NCBI GenBank assembly: GCA_035509195.1
Contig: DATJLT010000042.1
Location: forward strand, 1 to 19,817
Direction: 5' to 3'
Length of the DNA: 19,817 bases
From: Chersky-822 sp035509195
GTDB taxonomy: Bacteria; Actinomycetota; Actinomycetes; Streptosporangiales; Streptosporangiaceae
The notes under the pieces were generated by a model. It worked only from the letters and a program-made list of their open reading frames with translations, did no database searches and was not told the DNA's origin. Both the position numbers and the translations under genes were made by a program. Within the stretch, counting starts at the first letter, position 1. The number at the start of each line of letters is the position of its first letter. This document shows, piece after piece, positions 1 to 9,700 of this stretch.

Positions 1-586
1 GCGTGGTGAGGAAGATCGTGACCCCGCCAGCGACCAGATCACGGATGATCTGCCACATCGTCCGCCTGCTTCGCGGGTCGAGCCCGGCGGTCGGCTCGTC
101 AAGAAAGATGATCTTCGGCTCGCCTATCAGCGTCATCGCCAGGTCGAGCCGCCGCCGCATGCCGCCCGAGTAGGTCATGGCCATCTGCTTGCCTGCTTCC
201 TTCAACTCGAATCGCTCGAGCAGGCTTGCCGCCCGCAGCCTTGCCGTAGCCCGGTCCAGATGGTGCAGGTCAGCCATCAGCAGCAGGTTCTCTTCGCCAG
301 TCAGCAAGTTGTCGACGGCGGAGAACTGGCCGGTCACGCCGATAAGACCGCGGACCCCCGCTGGCCTGGCCGCTACGTCGACACCGGCGACCTCGGCGTG
401 ACCGCCGTCGGCGCGCAGCAGGGTCGACAGGATCTGGACGGTCGTCGTCTTTCCAGCCCCGTTGGGGCCGAGCAGCGCGAACACCGTTCCCTCGGCGATC
501 TCAAGATCGATGCCGTCGAGCACGGTCTTGCCTCCGAACGCCTTGCGCAAGCCGGTCACCTTCAGCGCTGGCGTGGCACTGGTCAT
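1..586 (-). CDS. DrrA-type ABC transporter ATP-binding protein (3' end outside window)
   Basis: This is the ATPase subunit of an ABC exporter of the daunorubicin-resistance (DrrA) type, which binds ATP on the cytoplasmic side of a membrane permease. About 195 residues are visible. Walker A is GPNGAGKTT at residues 40-48, the Q-loop glutamine is near 87, the signature YSGGMRRR is at 139-146, and Walker B IIFLDEPTAGLD starts at 159. The reading frame runs off the left edge, so the H-loop and the DrrA C-terminal domain cannot be seen. The ATG overlaps the stop of the upstream DUF4097 gene by 4 nt (ATGA), and AAGGAG lies 7 nt before it, so the two are translationally coupled. A permease gene probably follows outside the window (inference). 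The substrate is unknown; DrrA family membership does not prove drug export. Confidence 0.95.
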   Translation of the reverse strand, partial: MTSATPALKVTGLRKAFGGKTVLDGIDLEIAEGTVFALLGPNGAGKTTTVQILSTLLRADGGHAEVAGVDVAARPAGVRGLIGVTGQFSAVDNLLTGEENLLLMADLHHLDRATARLRAASLLERFELKEAGKQMAMTYSGGMRRRLDLAMTLIGEPKIIFLDEPTAGLDPRSRRTMWQIIRDLVAGGVTIFLTT

Positions 587-1455
587 TGACCGCTCCTTGT
601 CGCCCGTGCCGCGCGCGAGACGCTGATGTCGCCGTAGGAGGTGCGCGCCCTGATCTCAACCGCCTCGGCGCCGGGAACAGGTGGCTCGGCGGCCGGGAGG
701 TTGCTCCGTACGTGGCCGAAGTTGGTGTGCAGGTCAAGCCAGGCGGCGACGCCATCGCCGATCCCGAGGTCGATCCGGCCGAGCGCCGTCTGCACGGAAA
801 TCGTGCCACTGGTGATCTCGCCAAGGCTGATGTCGCCGTGTGCCGTCTTCGCCGTGACCGCCGCCTGCGACCTGCCGACCGCGATGCTGCCGTTGGCCGC
901 GTTAACCCGCAGGTCGCCTCCGGCCGCACCGATCCAGATGTCGCCGCTCGTGTTCTTGATGACCGCGTCACCGTCAACCGACTCCACCGACAAGAGGCCC
1001 GCGCCGCTCGTGACCTCGGCCTGGCCGTAGACCGAGCCGACGGACACGTCGCCCGCGCCGCTGCGCAGGCGCAGTTGCGCGGCCTGGTCAACGGCGATGT
1101 CACCGACTCCGGCTTGCAGCCTGACGTCGCCGGCCGGCCCCGTGCAACGTATCGCGGCCACTCCGGCGTCCGCCCGGACGTCGGATCCCGCAGGCAGGCC
1201 GACGCTGACATCAACCGAGTCGCCGCGGTTGCGGAAGGTGGTCTGTACCCAGTGCCTGGGCACCCTGATCGTGAGCCTGCCATTGCTGAAATCGACGCGG
1301 GTCTGCTCGGCGGCCGCCACGTCACCAGCGCGGGACGGATCGCTCGGGCGAACCTCGACCACGGTGTCGGTACGATCGGTCGCATCGACGCTGATGTCGC
1401 CGACGCCGAGTTCCACGCTAACGGAAATCGGTACTGGGGTGTCGTAGGTCGGCAT
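583..1455 (-). CDS. DUF4097-type beta-strand-repeat protein
   Basis: This 290-aa protein consists of recurring short beta-strand units with motifs such as GDISV, GDVRL, GDVSV, GDIWI and GDISL. That pattern is typical of the DUF4097 (adhesin-like) beta-helix or beta-sandwich family. There is no signal peptide or membrane span, so it looks cytoplasmic. An upstream extension of the open frame exists, but the ATG at 1455 is chosen because GAAGGA sits about 7 nt before it and the protein family starts here (MPTYDTPVPISV). The stop overlaps the ABC ATPase start by 4 nt, and the RHH regulator gene ends 46 nt upstream. The biochemical role of the family is not established. Its place between a regulator and an ABC exporter suggests an accessory or sensing role, which is inference. 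Confidence 0.9.
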   Translation of the reverse strand: MPTYDTPVPISVSVELGVGDISVDATDRTDTVVEVRPSDPSRAGDVAAAEQTRVDFSNGRLTIRVPRHWVQTTFRNRGDSVDVSVGLPAGSDVRADAGVAAIRCTGPAGDVRLQAGVGDIAVDQAAQLRLRSGAGDVSVGSVYGQAEVTSGAGLLSVESVDGDAVIKNTSGDIWIGAAGGDLRVNAANGSIAVGRSQAAVTAKTAHGDISLGEITSGTISVQTALGRIDLGIGDGVAAWLDLHTNFGHVRSNLPAAEPPVPGAEAVEIRARTSYGDISVSRAARATRSGQ

Positions 1456-1501
1456 GGCTGATCCTTCGCTCCGGTGCTTGCTGGCGGAAAAGAAGTAGGT
1501 T

Positions 1502-2029
1502 TTACCTGACCCAGCCCGTGTAGCTCTGCGAACCTGTCGGCGCCCGCCTGCCCCGTGCACGGTCCTGGCCAGTTCCCTGCCGGTCGAGCGCGGCCGCCGC
1601 GGCCCGGACCAGCCAGGCGTTCACCGACAGCCCGTCCCGCCCGGCCGCGGTCTCGATCCTGGCCTTCAGGTTTTCGGGCAGGCGCAGGTTGATCCGCGAC
1701 ATGCTGCCGTCGTCGCCGTCGACCATGTCGGCGGACCAGGGGGCGGCGTCTCCCGAGCCGGCGTCGCGATCGTCGGCCTCATCGGGCGGCGGGGCGGTGA
1801 CCACGAATTCCGGATCGCGCCCGCGCAGCCTGACCTCGACCGAGCCTGGCGCGAGTTCCATGGTGATCTCTTCGGCGGCCTGGGCTAGGGCATCCTGCAA
1901 GGTCATCCTGATGACGGCGGCCAGCGGCCCCATCAGCCGCTCGGCCAGTGCCCGTGCCTCCTCGCCGCCGGTTTCCGCGGCGAGCGCGAACTGGCTCTGG
2001 ACGCTGTCGATGTAAGAGCGCAACTCCAT
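1502..2029 (-). CDS. Ribbon-helix-helix regulator (HicB/Arc-like C-terminal domain)
   Basis: This 175-aa protein has its DNA-binding region at the C-terminus. Residues 110-149 contain SRINLRLPENLKARIE followed by a helix with LSVNAWLVRAAAAAL, the classic ribbon-helix-helix pattern (one strand, two helices). Residues 1-60 look helical and may serve dimerisation. Residues 80-108 are an acidic linker. It would probably be auto-annotated as a HicB-family antitoxin, but no HicA-like toxin gene is adjacent, so a transcriptional repressor role is more likely. The ATG at 2029 lies 6 nt after a probable -10 box with no ribosome binding site, so the mRNA is probably leaderless. A near-perfect palindrome between its -35 and -10 boxes implies autoregulation. 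The DUF4097 and ABC genes downstream are probably in the same transcript. Confidence 0.88.
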   Translation of the reverse strand: MELRSYIDSVQSQFALAAETGGEEARALAERLMGPLAAVIRMTLQDALAQAAEEITMELAPGSVEVRLRGRDPEFVVTAPPPDEADDRDAGSGDAAPWSADMVDGDDGSMSRINLRLPENLKARIETAAGRDGLSVNAWLVRAAAAALDRQGTGQDRARGRRAPTGSQSYTGWVR

Positions 2030-2035
2030 GGCATC

Positions 2036-2064
2036 ATGTTGGCACCACCGTGATGCCAAGTCAA
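2036..2064 (-). promoter_or_regulatory. Promoter of the RHH regulator cassette
   Basis: Read on the minus strand, TTGACT (2064-2059) acts as a -35 box, followed by a 17-bp spacer and CAACAT (2041-2036) as a weak -10 box. The ATG of the RHH gene begins 6 nt after the -10 box. Transcription would therefore start at or next to the start codon, giving a leaderless mRNA. The spacer is occupied by a palindrome. The boxes are visible in the sequence; that they are used is inference. Confidence 0.6.
2039..2059. promoter_or_regulatory. Operator-like 21-bp palindrome inside the RHH promoter
   Basis: The arms TTGGCA and TGCCAA flank CAC and GTG around a single central base. Only one symmetric pair, plus the centre, breaks perfect dyad symmetry. 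The site fills the -35/-10 gap of the RHH promoter, where a bound dimer of RHH dimers would block RNA polymerase. The regulator encoded just downstream is the obvious candidate ligand (inference). Confidence 0.65.
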
Positions 2065-2087
2065 GTCAGTTTGGTGCCAAAGTGGCG

Positions 2088-3452
<1,365 letters not shown>

Positions 3453-3512
3453 TCAACCGCATTCAGCCGCCAAACGGCCCCGGCCGGCCTGACTCTCTCG
3501 CGTCCCTGGCGC

Positions 3513-3558
3513 AACGTTAGGTCACTCGCAGCCCAGGCGGCTCGCGGACCTAACCGTT
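3513..3558. promoter_or_regulatory. Interrupted inverted repeat between kinase and secreted-protein genes
   Basis: AACGTTAGGTC (3513-3523) is mirrored by GACCTAACCGTT (3547-3558), identical apart from one extra base, with 23 bp between. It lies in the 219-bp divergent region between the kinase start (3452) and the secreted-protein start (3672). It could be an operator or a transcribed hairpin. I could not place convincing -10/-35 boxes in this region. Confidence 0.35.
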
Positions 3559-3671
3559 TGGCCTGGTCAGCGAGGGTGGTTTTGGGCCTGATTGGCGGGT
3601 ACTCCCGTTCAGGCCGTGATCGTCATGGCAGTCTGGATGGGCACCGACTCTCTCGAGGAAGGACAAGGTAC

Positions 3672-4337
3672 GTGCGTAAGTACCTTTATCTCGCAATGAC
3701 AGCCGCCTCCGTCGCGGCCCTGGCGGTTCCCGTTGCCGCCAGCGCGGCTACGGCGACCGGCTCTAGTGTGCTGACCATCAGCAAGGCCGGCGGCACGGCA
3801 GTAAAGACCGGCGCGGTTCTCAAGGCCAGCCTGGCCAAGGGGACAGCGGCCGTATTCTCGACCAGCCTGTTCAGCCTGAACTGCAAGACGGCCAGCTTCA
3901 GCGCCAAGGTCACCAAGAACCCCAAGGCAAAAGGCACCGCCGACGAATCGCTCACCGCGCAGGCGATCGGCAAGTGCACCGTTAAGGGCATCACAGGCAT
4001 CACGGTGAAGAGCGTTAAGGCGAACAACCTTCCCTACAACGTTACGGTGAGCGACTCGAAGGGGGATCCGGTCACGGTCGCGGGCACCAAGAAGACCAAG
4101 CCAGTCGAAACCACGGTCTCTGTGGTGTTCAGCGGCACGACTTACTCCTGCCTCTACAAGGCGGGAACTCTCAAGGGATCGTCCTCCAATAAGGGCAACT
4201 CGATCACGCTGACCAAGCAGGGCTTCACGTTCGTCAGCGGCAGTTCGCTGTGCCCGAAGACCGCGACCTTCACGGCCAAGTTCGGGCCGGTGACGGACAG
4301 CAGCGTCAAGAAGAGCCCGGCGGTGTTCGTTAACTAA
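3672..4337 (+). CDS. Small secreted four-cysteine protein, function unknown
   Basis: A 221-aa exported protein. It starts with a Sec signal peptide: a basic start (VRKYLYL), a hydrophobic core at about 8-22 and likely cleavage after ASA near residue 25. The GTG start is favoured by GAGGAAGGA, which ends 8 nt before it; the open frame extends far upstream but only as antisense of the kinase. The mature part is rich in Lys, Ser, Thr and Gly, predicted mostly beta, with exactly four cysteines (71, 102, 160, 194), which suggests two disulfides. There is no membrane anchor, LPXTG motif or catalytic motif that I recognise. It is divergent from the kinase gene and ends in a strong hairpin, so it is probably a single-gene unit. 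I do not recognise a named family. Confidence 0.85.
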   Translation: MRKYLYLAMTAASVAALAVPVAASAATATGSSVLTISKAGGTAVKTGAVLKASLAKGTAAVFSTSLFSLNCKTASFSAKVTKNPKAKGTADESLTAQAIGKCTVKGITGITVKSVKANNLPYNVTVSDSKGDPVTVAGTKKTKPVETTVSVVFSGTTYSCLYKAGTLKGSSSNKGNSITLTKQGFTFVSGSSLCPKTATFTAKFGPVTDSSVKKSPAVFVN

Positions 4338-4353
4338 CCGGCACTTAGCACGA

Positions 4354-4389
4354 AACGGGTCCTGGCAGGGCAACCTGCCAGGACCCGTT
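4354..4389 (+). terminator. Perfect 16-bp hairpin terminator
   Basis: AACGGGTCCTGGCAGG and its exact reverse complement flank a GCAA tetraloop of the stable GNRA type, 16 nt after the secreted-protein stop codon. No U-tract follows, which is common for actinomycete terminators. It may also stabilise the mRNA 3' end. Confidence 0.8.
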
Positions 4390-4403
4390 GCTGTCTCAGA
4401 AGT

Positions 4404-4429
4404 CATGGAGTGACAAAAACCTCTCCATG
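4404..4429. repeat. Short inverted repeat upstream of the oxygenase gene
   Basis: CATGGAG (4404-4410) and CTCCATG (4423-4429) form a 7-bp inverted repeat with a 12-bp spacer containing an A-run. It lies about 105 nt before the start codon at 4534. It could be an operator, but the arms are short. The rest of 4390-4533 shows only the ribosome binding site AGGGGA at 4523-4528. Confidence 0.25.
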
Positions 4430-4533
4430 GGCTGAACAAGACACGACCAGCCAGAGCGTGAGCAGAGGCGGGGCCGGAAAGGAAGGCCACGCAGAGCTGG
4501 GAGTGAGTACCAGCGCGAAGACAGGGGACGTGC

Positions 4534-5193
4534 ATGCACCGCAAGCTCGACATTCTCGCCGAAAAAGGTTACGTGATCCTCCGCGACAGGCCCGGTCCGA
4601 TGATTCCGTCGGCCGACTGGCTGGCGCTTACCTATATGGACTGGAAGAGCGGAGGCGACACCAATTTCGCGCCCCTCGCTTCAGCGAACGGCGAGCTCGA
4701 CTGCCGCGGTTTCTGGGATTACGGCAAGCCGGACAAGGAAGGTCTCTGGACACCTAACCGCGAGCTGGCTCCGCACCTTGTCGACTACGTCGAAGAGATC
4801 GGCGGCAACTACGGGCGAGTCCGCGTGATCAAGCTCAACCCGAGCGACGAAGAGACCGCGCTTCGCCAGCTTCACCTGGACGACAACAACCGGCTGAACC
4901 CGGAAGGCAGCGGCTGGGTCGTCAGGTCGTGGCTGGAACTCGATGACGCTCCCGAGCAGTCGATGTTCATACTCCGCGAGGTCAAGGAAGACCCGAGCAC
5001 GGAGACCAGGATCAGGCTCCACCCTGGCATGCAGCTCCTGATCGACACGGAGCGGCTGTACCACGTGGTCTGGCACCCAGGCCCCAGCCCGCGATACGCG
5101 CTGATCACGTCGTGGGAGACCGACGATGCGCTCGAGCGCTGGATTAACAGGGAACTCTCCACTGACCGGCAGCTCACGGGCACGCGGTTATAG
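4534..5193 (+). CDS. Probable 2-oxoglutarate/Fe(II)-dependent oxygenase (cupin-fold)
   Basis: A 219-aa soluble protein. The C-terminal half carries what looks like the iron and co-substrate site of a 2OG/Fe(II) oxygenase: H114-x-D116 (in RQLHLDD), then H177 (in RLYHVVWH), then R187 ten residues later (in SPRYALITSW). An HxD...H triad with an Arg about 10 residues after the distal His is the usual arrangement for binding iron and 2-oxoglutarate, as in aspartyl/asparaginyl hydroxylase-like enzymes. Residues between are consistent with beta strands of a jelly roll. The ATG has AGGGGA 5 nt upstream. The gene stands alone between two terminator-like hairpins, so no pathway is indicated and the substrate is unknown. 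The gene itself is secure; the enzyme class is inferred from motif spacing. Confidence 0.7.
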   Translation: MHRKLDILAEKGYVILRDRPGPMIPSADWLALTYMDWKSGGDTNFAPLASANGELDCRGFWDYGKPDKEGLWTPNRELAPHLVDYVEEIGGNYGRVRVIKLNPSDEETALRQLHLDDNNRLNPEGSGWVVRSWLELDDAPEQSMFILREVKEDPSTETRIRLHPGMQLLIDTERLYHVVWHPGPSPRYALITSWETDDALERWINRELSTDRQLTGTRL

Positions 5194-5200
5194 CCGCCGA

Positions 5201-5247
5201 CGCGAGAACCCCGGCTGGCGGCACCCGACCAGCCGGTTCTCGCGTTT
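5201..5247 (+). terminator. Hairpin terminator after the oxygenase gene
   Basis: CGCGAGAACC plus GGCTGG pair with CCAGCC plus GGTTCTCGCG, giving 16 paired bases with a 2-nt bulge and a 10-nt loop, followed by TTT. It begins 8 nt after the stop codon and is the only hairpin in this part of the window with a following T-run. Confidence 0.8.
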
Positions 5248-5389
5248 CCGGCGTAAGGCCGCGTCGAGACCTGTACTGTCAGTCGGGACGCAAACGGCCT
5301 GTGCTTCCTAGCGTTCCGGTGAGCGGGTGGAACCTTCCCGCGTCTCGCGTCAACCGGGCGCGATCCGAGATGGGTTTGGTACAACGGGT

Positions 5390-6658
5390 ATGGCGAATTC
5401 CGCGCTATCTTGTGACCGAGAGTTAGCAGAACGCGCAACTCCTCGGCAGGTCCGGCAACTGCGGCTGGCGATCTCTGGTATCTACCTGATGGCCGGCCTG
5501 ATGCTGGGAAGCTGGTTCACCCGCTTACCTGAGCTGCGAATTCAGCTTGGCCTGAGCTACGGTGAACTCGGTGCGGTACTGCTCGCACAGGCCATCGGCT
5601 TGATCATCGCGATACAACTCGCCGAACCGCTGTTCGCCAGGTTCGGGCACCGCTTAGTCGTCTGGCTCGTAGCGATCGTCGTTCCCTGGTTCCTGCCGCT
5701 GATGGCCGCCATTCACGGGCTGCTGGCTGTGACCGCGGGCATGCTTGGCTGGGGCCTGACCGCCGGAGTCATCGATGTCGGCATGAACGCGCTTGGCGTG
5801 CGCACCGAGCGGGTCGCCAGGCGGCCGATCTTAAACAGCCTGCACGCGACCTGGGGCGCCGGAGCCCTCATCGGGTCACTGGTCACGATCGCCGCAGTGC
5901 ACGCAGGGCTGGGCCCGTTCGCGCACTTCTTCTTGCTGGCGATCACGCTGACCGCGTTCGCCCTGATCATCGGCAGGCAGCTACTGCCTGACTCGGCCGA
6001 CGCCGACGATGTGGTCAAGCAGAGGGCTCGCTTCAGCTTGCGTGGCGGGTGGACCAGGGCCGTGGTCGTGCTGGGGATTCTTGGCGCGGCGGCAGCGATC
6101 TGCGAGACCTCCGTGTCAAGCTGGTGCGGCATCTTCCTCACCGGCCAGCGAGACGCGGCCGTCGGCGTGGCATCGCTTGGCTACCCCGCTTTCATCGTGG
6201 CCGAGACCGCGACCCGCATGATCGGCGACCGTCTCCACCTGCGCTTCGGTGCCGTGGCGCTAGTCAGGGGCTGCCTGGCGGTGACGGCGCTCGGCCTGCT
6301 TACCGTCATCGCCGTTCCGGTCGCCTGGGTAGACATCGCGGGTTTCGCCCTGCAAGGCTGCGGCATCGCGGTGCTTATCCCGATCATCACGGGCGCCGCG
6401 GGCCACGGCGGTGCCCCGGACGGCTCGGCCGCCGGTACCCGGGTGGCTATCGCCAGGTACAGCACGCTGTATTACGCGGGAGCCATGACCGGTCCTGCGA
6501 TCGTCGGCTGGCTGGCCCAGTTCTTCGGCGTCGGCACCGCCCTGGCGCTTCTGCTCGTGCCTTTGGTGTTCGTCGCCCTCCTGGCCAAAGCCACGGCGCC
6601 GGCCTCGTTCGTCAACAACCACACCGCGAGGAAAGAGCCTGAGCTGGTCAGTCGCTGA
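5390..6658 (+). CDS. MFS transporter, YbjJ-like
   Basis: A 422-aa polytopic membrane protein with about 12 hydrophobic segments, typical of a major facilitator. Features of the YbjJ-like branch are GSWFTRLPELRIQLGLS in the first loop, a degenerate motif A (AEPLFARFGHR) and a block around DVGMNALGV...RRPILNSLHATWG, which in this family precedes the next helix. Substrate is unknown; relatives include sugar permease-like and uncharacterised exporters. The start is uncertain. ATG at 5390 is chosen because the preceding 21 codons, back to a GTG at 5327, are not hydrophobic and look unlike the family; neither start has a clear ribosome binding site. A TAGCGT box at 5309-5314 would favour the GTG. 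The gene is convergent with the first large peptidase. Confidence 0.88.
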   Translation: MANSALSCDRELAERATPRQVRQLRLAISGIYLMAGLMLGSWFTRLPELRIQLGLSYGELGAVLLAQAIGLIIAIQLAEPLFARFGHRLVVWLVAIVVPWFLPLMAAIHGLLAVTAGMLGWGLTAGVIDVGMNALGVRTERVARRPILNSLHATWGAGALIGSLVTIAAVHAGLGPFAHFFLLAITLTAFALIIGRQLLPDSADADDVVKQRARFSLRGGWTRAVVVLGILGAAAAICETSVSSWCGIFLTGQRDAAVGVASLGYPAFIVAETATRMIGDRLHLRFGAVALVRGCLAVTALGLLTVIAVPVAWVDIAGFALQGCGIAVLIPIITGAAGHGGAPDGSAAGTRVAIARYSTLYYAGAMTGPAIVGWLAQFFGVGTALALLLVPLVFVALLAKATAPASFVNNHTARKEPELVSR

Positions 6659-6682
6659 CGTCCGACCCCTCCTCCGACCCCT

Positions 6683-6743
6683 GCGCCGTGCCATCGCAGA
6701 GCCCGACAGGCCAATCCCTGCTGGCCCAGCCCTGGCACGACGC
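6683..6743. terminator. Nested hairpin between convergent genes
   Basis: GCGCCGTGCCA (6683-6693) pairs with TGGCACGACGC (6733-6743) with one mismatch. Inside the loop, GGCCA (6709-6713) pairs with TGGCC (6722-6726). It lies in the 121-bp gap between the MFS gene and the 3' end of the first peptidase, so a bidirectional terminator is plausible. The long loop lowers confidence. Confidence 0.4.
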
Positions 6744-6779
6744 AGGCCTCACGCCGGTTAATAGCGTGAATGCGTCCGG

Positions 6780-9700
6780 TTACTTCGTGATCGTGTAGCT
6801 GTAAGGAACGGCCGCGACGTTGCTCGTAGTCGGCAGGGCGTCGATCAGGATGAAGCTCTCCGAGAGGTAGTCGGGGTTAAAAGATACGGCCGAGACGTAG
6901 AGAGTGCCGGAGACCCGCGTGCCTGCCGTTCCCTTCGGGGTGATCGTGACCGGGATCGTCGTGGTACCGCCAGGCTCCACGAGGACCGGCGTGAACCCCG
7001 CGTAGACGTTGGTGCTTGACTTCCACAGGTTGCCGGTCGGGGCGACGACCGAGGGATCGATCGGCGGTGTCTGCGCGGTCACGGAGATCTTGACGCTCTC
7101 CTGCTTCGGCGCCTTTTTGCCATCAGGGCCGGTGAGACTGGGCGAGACCGTCCAGTAACCATCGGGCATGTCTTTCGCGGACGGCGCATACGTCAGGCTG
7201 GACGTCTTGCCGGTCGAGGACATCAGGTCTGGGTCACCGAAACCCCAGCCGAGGTCGAAGAAGTTCGGCGTCTTCGTGGTGACCGTCGCGGTCAGCTTGC
7301 TCGTCTCCGCAGGCACCAGGAAGGCGGGCGCGAGCCCGAAGAAGTTCGGCAGGCCAATGCCGAACCCGGTTCCGTTCAGCTCGTCAGCCAGCTTCAGCGA
7401 GACCTCGCCGCTTCTCCGCGCATCGATGAAGTACTCCTCAGGCACCGACGTCGGGTTCGTGATCTGGACTTCCGCAGTCACCGGTTTCCCTGCCTTGAGC
7501 TGGTCGCCGGCACTATCCGGCAAGCCGTTCACCGTGACGTGCGCCGGGCTGACATTCAGGTTGACCGTGAACGGCTGCTGGATCGCTGATCCGGAAACCA
7601 CCGCATAGAAGTCGACGATCAGCGTCCACCGGCCTGCTGCCGGGTGCATGACGTGGAGGTCGGCGCCCTTTTCTGGCAGGAGAATGGAGTCGCCGCCCGA
7701 GTCGGTGGCGAGCAGGCCGTTGTTGGACGCGGATTGCGCCTTACCTGACGGATCGACCAGTTCGATGAAGAACGGGTTGCTGGAGTTCGCGATGCTGACG
7801 GTCGCGTTGAGCATTGGCTCCCCGGCCGGCACGTTGAACTCGTAATAGCTGGTCTGCCCGTTGTTGAGCCCGCGACCGTTACCGCCGGTCAGCACTCCGG
7901 TAAAGGACACCGATGGATCCGGCTGCGGCACCAGAGAACGGAGCGTGACGGGGATCGTCGTCGACTCGGCCGGGGTGCGCAGCACGATCGCGCCCGACTC
8001 GTCGCCTGGCTGCGACGGGGTGACGGCCGTCAGCCCGACGCCGATCGAGACACCAGGCGCGAGCGTGACCGAACTCACCGACAGATGCCCGAAGGCCTTC
8101 CAGGTCGCGGTGCTCGCCTGGAACCGGGTGTTCACCTTAGACACGTCGTTGAATGGCTCTGCCTGCACCAGTGCGGTCCAGGTACCGGGGGCCGGGTTGG
8201 CGACCTGGGCATTGGCGTAGTCGCTGATGCCCTGCGGCAGGTTGTACTCGGCCAGGTCACCATCCGGCGCGACCAGGCTGAGGTTAAGCGCGGCAGCGGC
8301 CGATTCCGGCGATGCGAGCGACACGTTCAGCCTGGCCTGGCCGGCCCGGACGTGGAACTTCACCTCGGCGCCGAATTCCGCGGCGGCCGTCAGGTTAAGC
8401 AACTCTGAGGAGACCGGCGTGTAGGCGGAAAGGGTATGGCTGGACAGCCTGATGGTCTCGCTGCCTGCTCCGTCATTGGTCAGCGTCTCGCTGAAGTGTT
8501 CCGTCGTCGACGGAGGCCCGACCGCGTTGAGCTGGGTGGCGCTCTCCAGCACCGCGTGCCCGGCCCTCGGCTGGGTCGCTCCCGCATAGGACCTGGCCGC
8601 CAGGACTGCCGCGTAAGCGTCGATCATTCCCGCGCCCTGCTGGTCGGCCGGGGCGCCGATGTTCTGAGCGGTCGAGACAATGATCTTCTTGACCACAGCC
8701 GGAGATGGGCGGTGCCCGTGGTGGCTTTCCGCGTAGGCCTGGATGACGAGGGCGGCCACGCCCGCCGTCAGCGGCGAAGCCTCGCTCGTGCCACCTTCTA
8801 GCTGGACGTCGGACGGCTTATATGTGAAGGTCGAGCAGTCTCCGTACTTGTTCAGGTTCGCCGTGCAGAGTGCCCAGTTCAGGTCACCGGGTGCGACCAC
8901 GTCTATGGTACGGCCGGCCTGGTCGAAGCCGCCTGAGCTCAGGCCGCTGATGTTGTTGTTGATCCACCCCTTGACGCCCTGGACGCTGATGCCGCCGAGG
9001 CCGGTCTGAGCGTAACCGCGGTACGTCGTCGTCGCTCCCGCCGAGATCACGTTCGGGTCGCTGGCCGGAGAGCCGATCGTGTTTGTCGGGCCTGAGTCGC
9101 CTGAGGCCACGGTAACGACCACGCCTGCCTTGACCGCGGCGTCGTTGGCCTCCTTGATCAGGTCAAGGCTTGAGGTGTCAGGGAACGGGTTCTCGCCGAA
9201 CGACTCGTTGATGACGTTGACGTGGTCGACGGTCACGCCGTAGTTGATGGCCTCGAGGAACACCGAGTTCGGGACGGTAAGAGCGCCGCCGATCACGTTG
9301 AGCCCGACCAGGCTCGCGCCTGGAGCGACGCCGAGTATGCGGATCCGGCAGGGCACAGACAACGGCGGCTCGGAGTAGTTCTGCACGTTGTAGACCTCGC
9401 GGCCCTGGGCGGCGATCGAACTGGCGTCGAGGAACGCCTCGCCGCCGCCCGTCGGCGAGTTCGAGCCCGTGCTGCTGAAGTCCTGGTAGTCGACGAAGAC
9501 GTGCTGGCCGTCAGGCCGGATGAAGTCGGGGTTGTTGACGTCGAGGCCGTCGGCGATCCAGGCGACCTTCACGCCTGCGCCGGTGTAGCCGAGCGCCTGA
9601 GCCGAGTCGCCCTTGCCTGACTGAGTCGCGGCGTGGATGGCCACCACCGCCTGCGGGTCAAGTTGCACGGTGTTCTTGCTCGGGCAGGCGCCTGGCAGCG

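Noticed and set aside
586..1461. Long plus-strand open frame opposite the DUF4097 gene
   Set aside because: Its protein is Arg/Asp/Ala-rich with no family pattern, and the minus-strand frame has clear DUF4097 repeats, a ribosome binding site and coupling to the ABC gene. It is a high-GC shadow.
1502..2029. HicAB toxin-antitoxin pair
   Set aside because: Only the HicB-like RHH domain is present. The neighbours are a kinase and a DUF4097 gene, with no small HicA-like double-stranded RNA-binding protein on either strand.
3609..4553. Minus-strand open frame opposite the secreted protein gene
   Set aside because: It runs through a strong terminator hairpin and the signal-peptide gene. The product is low-complexity and has no start context.
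5327..5389. N-terminal extension of the MFS transporter from GTG 5327
   Set aside because: The added 21 residues are not membrane-like and the family normally starts close to the first span. Kept only as an alternative because a TAGCGT box lies upstream.
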